The translations under genes were made by a program, and so were the position numbers. Source: an uncultured Acetatifactor sp. (GTDB lineage Bacteria; Bacillota; Clostridia; Lachnospirales; Lachnospiraceae). From it: a stretch of 27,648 nt of DNA. The stretch lies in NCBI GenBank assembly GCA_904501885.1, contig CAJGCP010000028.1, positions 1-27,648 of the forward strand. The letters are read 5' to 3'. Positions 24,587-27,648 of the stretch are shown piece by piece (position 1 is the first letter of the stretch; the number at the start of each line of letters is the position of its first letter). A model generated the notes under the pieces. It was given only the letters and a program-made list of their open reading frames with translations, was not told the origin of the DNA and ran no database searches.

Positions 24587-25990
24587 ATGAAGAAAATGTG
24601 GAAGAAAACAGTGTTATGTGGCTTTTTTTATGCCCTGATTTTATTGAATTTTTCAAGGGGGAGCAGTCTTGTTGTGCAAGCAGTAGAGCATAACTTCTTA
24701 ACGCAGGTGACAACGCGTGAAACTACAGGGGAAGAGGCTGTATCTCCGGAGAAAACACTACAGCTATATGCCACTTCGGCGGTGCTGATGGATGCTGTCT
24801 CCGGACGGGTGTTATACGGCAAAAATGAGGCACAGATAATGCCTATGGCCAGCACCACTAAGGTCATGACAGCCATCGTCATACTGGAAGAATTAAGGGG
24901 TGATTTGGACTGTGAGGTGGCCATTTCTTCCTATGCGGCAAGCATGCCGAAGGTGAAACTCTATGTAAAAAAAGGGGAAAAATATCGATTGAGAGACTTA
25001 ATGTACTCCCTAATGCTGGAATCTCACAATGACAGTGCGGTAGCGCTGGCGGAGTATGTGGGAAAGGAATATGTGCCCCATTTGGAAGGCCGGGAACCGT
25101 CAGAATTTACGGTGGAAGAAAGCAAGCAAGCGGTGGCGGCATTTGCCCGGCTGATGAATAAAAAGGCTAGGCAGTTGGGGTGTGAAAATACATACTTTAT
25201 CACACCAAACGGATTGGATGGGCAGGAGGATGTAGTAACTTCTGCAGATGACACAGTCACAAAAATACATTCCACCACAGCCACGGAGCTGGCGCGCATC
25301 TTTTCTTACTGTATTTTGCGCTCTCCCTGCCGGGAAGAATTTTTAAAAATCACCCGGACCGGTCAACATTCTTTCGCCAGTGTTTATCCGGGCAATCGAA
25401 GTTTTCATTGTTCTAATCACAATACTTTTTTGAGCATGATGCCCGGTGCCTTGAGTGGAAAAACCGGCTTCACCAATCAGGCGGGATATTGTTATGTAGG
25501 AGCATTGCAAAGCGAGGACAGAACTTTTGTGGTGGCACTATTGGCATGCGGTTGGCCCAGTCATAAGAATTATAAATGGAGCGATACCAGGCAGTTGATG
25601 CAGTATGGGATGGAGCACTTCTTCTATCGGGATTTTACAGCCCAGCAAACGGCTTATCCGGAGGGGCGTCTTCCGGAATTGCCGGTGGAGGGGGGCGAGA
25701 TGCGTGTGTTGGGCGAACCTGCCACATTACAACTTCGTATTTCAAGGGACAGATATGAAGGGATTTCCGGTATGCTATTGAGAAAAGACCAGGCAGTGAG
25801 AGTACAGTGCCGTCTGCCGAAGCAGGTGAAGGCACCTGTTTATGAAGGAAATATTTTAGGGTCTATCGTATATTCCGTGGACAATATCATCTACAGAAAA
25901 GAATACATAGTAGCGGAAAATACCATAGAAAAGATGAATTTTTCCTGGTGCTTTTACAAGGTTTGGGAGTACTTTATGAACGCAGTTTAA
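24587..25990 (+). CDS. D-alanyl-D-alanine carboxypeptidase (S11 penicillin-binding protein)
   Basis: I choose the ATG at 24587, 9 bases after AAGGAA, over an in-frame GTG at 24521. The new N-terminus MKKMWKKTVLCGFFYALILLNF is a good signal peptide. The 467-residue product has all three penicillin-binding motifs: S89-T-T-K92 (nucleophile and base), S146-H-N148, and K292-T-G294. A beta-rich PBP5-type C-terminal domain (about 350-440) follows, ending in an amphipathic segment (FSWCFYKVWEYFMNAV) likely to sit on the outer face of the membrane. It trims the terminal D-Ala from peptidoglycan stem peptides; DacF-like members act in vegetative growth or sporulation. No clear terminator follows; a weak A/T hairpin lies near 26011-26030. 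Its connection to sugar use is not evident, and it may be an unrelated neighbour. Confidence 0.95.
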   Translation: MKKMWKKTVLCGFFYALILLNFSRGSSLVVQAVEHNFLTQVTTRETTGEEAVSPEKTLQLYATSAVLMDAVSGRVLYGKNEAQIMPMASTTKVMTAIVILEELRGDLDCEVAISSYAASMPKVKLYVKKGEKYRLRDLMYSLMLESHNDSAVALAEYVGKEYVPHLEGREPSEFTVEESKQAVAAFARLMNKKARQLGCENTYFITPNGLDGQEDVVTSADDTVTKIHSTTATELARIFSYCILRSPCREEFLKITRTGQHSFASVYPGNRSFHCSNHNTFLSMMPGALSGKTGFTNQAGYCYVGALQSEDRTFVVALLACGWPSHKNYKWSDTRQLMQYGMEHFFYRDFTAQQTAYPEGRLPELPVEGGEMRVLGEPATLQLRISRDRYEGISGMLLRKDQAVRVQCRLPKQVKAPVYEGNILGSIVYSVDNIIYRKEYIVAENTIEKMNFSWCFYKVWEYFMNAV

Positions 25991-26073
25991 GGTGGTGTGG
26001 GCGGATAAGGAGAAAATCGAAAATTTTTCTGCAAAAATTAAGTAAGAAATGTGAAAAAAGTGTTGTAAAATGA

Positions 26074-26102
26074 TTGCAAAACGTAGCCGTTTGACGTATA
26101 AT
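26074..26102 (+). promoter_or_regulatory. sigma-A promoter for the second lipoprotein
   Basis: TTGCAA at 26074-26079 and an exact TATAAT at 26097-26102 are 17 bases apart. A TTGACG at 26091 directly abuts the -10 box and cannot be its -35. The leader begins with a small hairpin, TTATCT (26115-26120) with AGATAA (26125-26130), and has a GGAGGAAAGG ribosome site before the ATG. Confidence 0.65.
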
Positions 26103-26160
26103 TATCGTACGAAATTATCTCCAAAGATAAGCGATAAAAAATATATGGAGGAAAGGAAAT

Positions 26161-27648
26161 ATGAAAAAGACCAAATCATTGGCAAGAAAACTCGCGTTGG
26201 CTTTGGTACTTTCATTGGTGCTTTCCGGTTGTCAGGTTCCTGATGCATCCGTAGATGTGGTTCCCTCATCTGTGGTAAGCGAGGAATCTCAGACATCCGA
26301 AGAAGTATCCGGTGATGTAGCAGAGGAATCCAGTGAAGCTCTTGTAGAAGAATCTGGCGAAGCAACCGATGACGAGTCAGAGGTTACTCCTGACGAGACA
26401 GAAGACGAGCCTTTTGTGGAAGATGACGAAACAGAAGCTCCTGCTCCCGTTGTGGTAAAACCTGCCATCCCTGCGTGGATTAATTACGTTCTTGATGTGG
26501 AAGAATACAAGAACGGACATCCTGATTTGCAGAGAGCCTATGGAAATGATACAGCAGCATATGTAAATCATTTCCTTACCATCGGTGTACGCGAGGGAAG
26601 AACAAAAGGTGTTAAGTTCGATCCCATTGCATATGCAGCAGCATATCCCGATATTGCACGTGTGTATGGAAATGATGTGAACGGCATCATTCAGCACTAC
26701 ATAGCGATTGGTATGAATGAAGGCAGAACCCAGGGTACAGCAGCCGGATTCAGAGATATTGAAGCAAAGAATCAGTACGCAGTTTCTATTTATCCTACCG
26801 GCGGTGGAAGTAGCGCGCCTGCAGCAACTGCAGCACCTACCGCAGAACCCACTGTAGCACCTACAGAACTGCCCACAGTACCTCCCGTAGCAACAGATGC
26901 ACCTGTAGCGACTGATGCGCCTACCGCAGAGCCTACTGCAGAACCTACTGCAGAGCCCACCGCGGAGCCTACCGCAGAGCCTACACCGGCACCTACGGCA
27001 GAGCCGACTCCTGCACCTACCGCAGCACCTACACCTACCGCTGCACCTACCGCAGAGCCTACGGCAGAACCTACCGCAGAGCCTACCGCAGAACCGACTC
27101 CTGCGCCTACTGCAGAGCCTACTGCAACCCCGTTGCCTACACCGACTCCTGCACCTACTGCAGAGCCTACCGCAACGCCTGCGCCTACGGCAACTCCTGC
27201 ACCTACCGCAGAGCCTACTGCAACACCGTTGCCTACACCGACCCCTGCGCCTACCGCAGAGCCTACCGCAACTCCGTTGCCCACACCGACTCCTGCGCCT
27301 ACCGCAGAGCCTACCGCAACTCCGTTGCCTACACCGACTCCTGCGCCTACCGCAGAGCCTACCGCAACTCCTGCGCCTACGGCAACCCCTGCACCTACCG
27401 CAACACCCAGTGTTGAGAGTGCATACACTGCAGTTTTGGATAAACCCATCCTTCAGGTATCTGATGAGGATCAGGTTGTAGTAATGACGATTAAGGCAAA
27501 TAATCCCGTGACCGTAGACGGAATCGGATTTACCACCAAATGGGATAGCCCCTTGGTACTTACAGCCATTACCGGTGGAGAGAAGATTGGAGCATTCAAT
27601 AATGCAGCAACCAACCTTAACAACGGTATTGCCGGATGGTCATCACCG
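26161..27648 (+). CDS. surface lipoprotein with Pro-Thr linker and cohesin-like domain (3' truncated)
   Basis: The frame is open from the ATG at 26161 to the window end; 496 residues are visible. The signal peptide ends in lipobox L21-S-G-C24, at the same position as in the giant lipoprotein. The following CQVPDAS...VPSSVV segment and acidic spacer also match that protein. Residues 106-205 hold two HYxxxGxxEGR-type repeats. Residues about 219-416 are a Pro-Thr-Ala-Glu linker of nearly 200 residues. From about 418 the sequence becomes globular: QVVVMTIKANNPVTVDGIGF, then TKWDSPLVLTAI and an F-x-N pattern, resembling the first strands of a cohesin domain. It is anchored to the membrane and projects outwards. 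If the cohesin call is right it would dock partner proteins. A - strand frame over the repeats is an artefact of repeat composition. The remaining domains lie beyond the window. Confidence 0.9.
   Translation, partial: MKKTKSLARKLALALVLSLVLSGCQVPDASVDVVPSSVVSEESQTSEEVSGDVAEESSEALVEESGEATDDESEVTPDETEDEPFVEDDETEAPAPVVVKPAIPAWINYVLDVEEYKNGHPDLQRAYGNDTAAYVNHFLTIGVREGRTKGVKFDPIAYAAAYPDIARVYGNDVNGIIQHYIAIGMNEGRTQGTAAGFRDIEAKNQYAVSIYPTGGGSSAPAATAAPTAEPTVAPTELPTVPPVATDAPVATDAPTAEPTAEPTAEPTAEPTAEPTPAPTAEPTPAPTAAPTPTAAPTAEPTAEPTAEPTAEPTPAPTAEPTATPLPTPTPAPTAEPTATPAPTATPAPTAEPTATPLPTPTPAPTAEPTATPLPTPTPAPTAEPTATPLPTPTPAPTAEPTATPAPTATPAPTATPSVESAYTAVLDKPILQVSDEDQVVVMTIKANNPVTVDGIGFTTKWDSPLVLTAITGGEKIGAFNNAATNLNNGIAGWSSP
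26476..26775 (+). repeat. HYxxxGxxEGR-type repeats, second lipoprotein
   Basis: Two units, VLDVEEYKNGHPDLQRAYG...HFLTIGVREGR and FDPIAYAAAYPDIARVYG...HYIAIGMNEGR, correspond one to one with those of the giant lipoprotein. Both proteins place them after an acidic spacer. Confidence 0.8.
27130..27369 (+). repeat. 48-bp tandem repeat within the Pro-Thr linker
   Basis: Units beginning CCGTTGCC start at 27130, 27226, 27274 and 27322; the first interval is 96 bases (two units) and the others are 48. Each unit encodes PLPTPTPAPTAEPTAT. The last three units differ by only a few bases. Flanking Pro-Thr codons (26815-27129, 27370-27408) are less regular. Confidence 0.9.

Noticed and set aside
26091..26096. 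TTGACG directly before TATAAT as a -35 box
   Set aside because: There is no spacer between the two hexamers. TTGCAA 17 bases upstream is the workable -35.
26790..27449. 219-residue - strand frame rich in VGSAVGAGV repeats
   Set aside because: It is the reverse complement of the Pro-Thr repeat codons. The + strand frame is continuous from a lipoprotein signal peptide.
26915..27481. 188-residue + strand frame rich in Leu/Gln/Pro in a second frame
   Set aside because: It is a shifted reading of the same repeats, with no start signal or domain.

Overview
The window looks like chromosomal DNA of an anaerobic, fibre-using Firmicute, most likely a Lachnospiraceae-type Clostridium relative. This rests on strong AGGAGG-type ribosome sites, sigma-A style promoters, LplB/YtcP-type sugar permeases without an adjacent ATPase gene, and Pro-Thr-linked, multi-domain surface lipoproteins. 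Every gene I accept is on the + strand. I saw no tRNA, rRNA, CRISPR array, transposase or phage gene.

Region A (1-13584) is a tightly packed catabolic gene run: the C-terminal part of an FAD-linked oxidase, a small Fe-S protein, a class II ketose-bisphosphate-type aldolase, a PfkB kinase, an FGGY kinase, a fused EtfB-EtfA electron transfer flavoprotein, an IolB-like isomerase, a Gfo/Idh/MocA dehydrogenase, two TIM-barrel sugar isomerase/epimerase proteins, a GH42-like protein and an alpha/beta hydrolase. No convincing internal terminator is visible, so it may be one long operon whose promoter lies upstream of the window. A plausible but unproven reading is that a polyol or sugar acid is oxidised by the FAD oxidase, with electrons passing through the Fe-S protein to the fused ETF. 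The product would be phosphorylated by the FGGY and PfkB kinases and cleaved by the aldolase. The IolB, Gfo/Idh and epimerase genes form a second arm resembling inositol or 3-keto-sugar chemistry. All these proteins appear cytoplasmic.

Region B (13585-15839) holds a 46-residue peptide gene behind a near-perfect promoter, then a two-gene ABC sugar permease operon with its own promoter and a clear terminator. The usual solute-binding lipoprotein gene is not next to it.

Region C (15840-23200) is a single 2350-residue surface lipoprotein with its own promoter and terminator. In order it carries a lipobox, an acidic Ser-rich spacer, two HYxxxGxxEGR-type repeats, an alpha-helical toroid domain resembling polysaccharide lyases, degenerate SLH repeats, a Big_2-like domain, a cadherin-like sandwich and five related LamG-like modules joined by Pro-Thr linkers.

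Region D (23201-27648) holds a cytoplasmic CE15-like alpha/beta hydrolase, a D-Ala-D-Ala carboxypeptidase, and the start of a second lipoprotein that shares its N-terminal module with the 2350-residue protein. The second lipoprotein then has a roughly 200-residue Pro-Thr linker, built partly from a 48-bp tandem repeat, and the start of a cohesin-like domain that runs off the window.

Overall the window couples a surface glycan-binding and probably glycan-cleaving apparatus, a sugar importer and an unusual flavin-linked intracellular sugar pathway.
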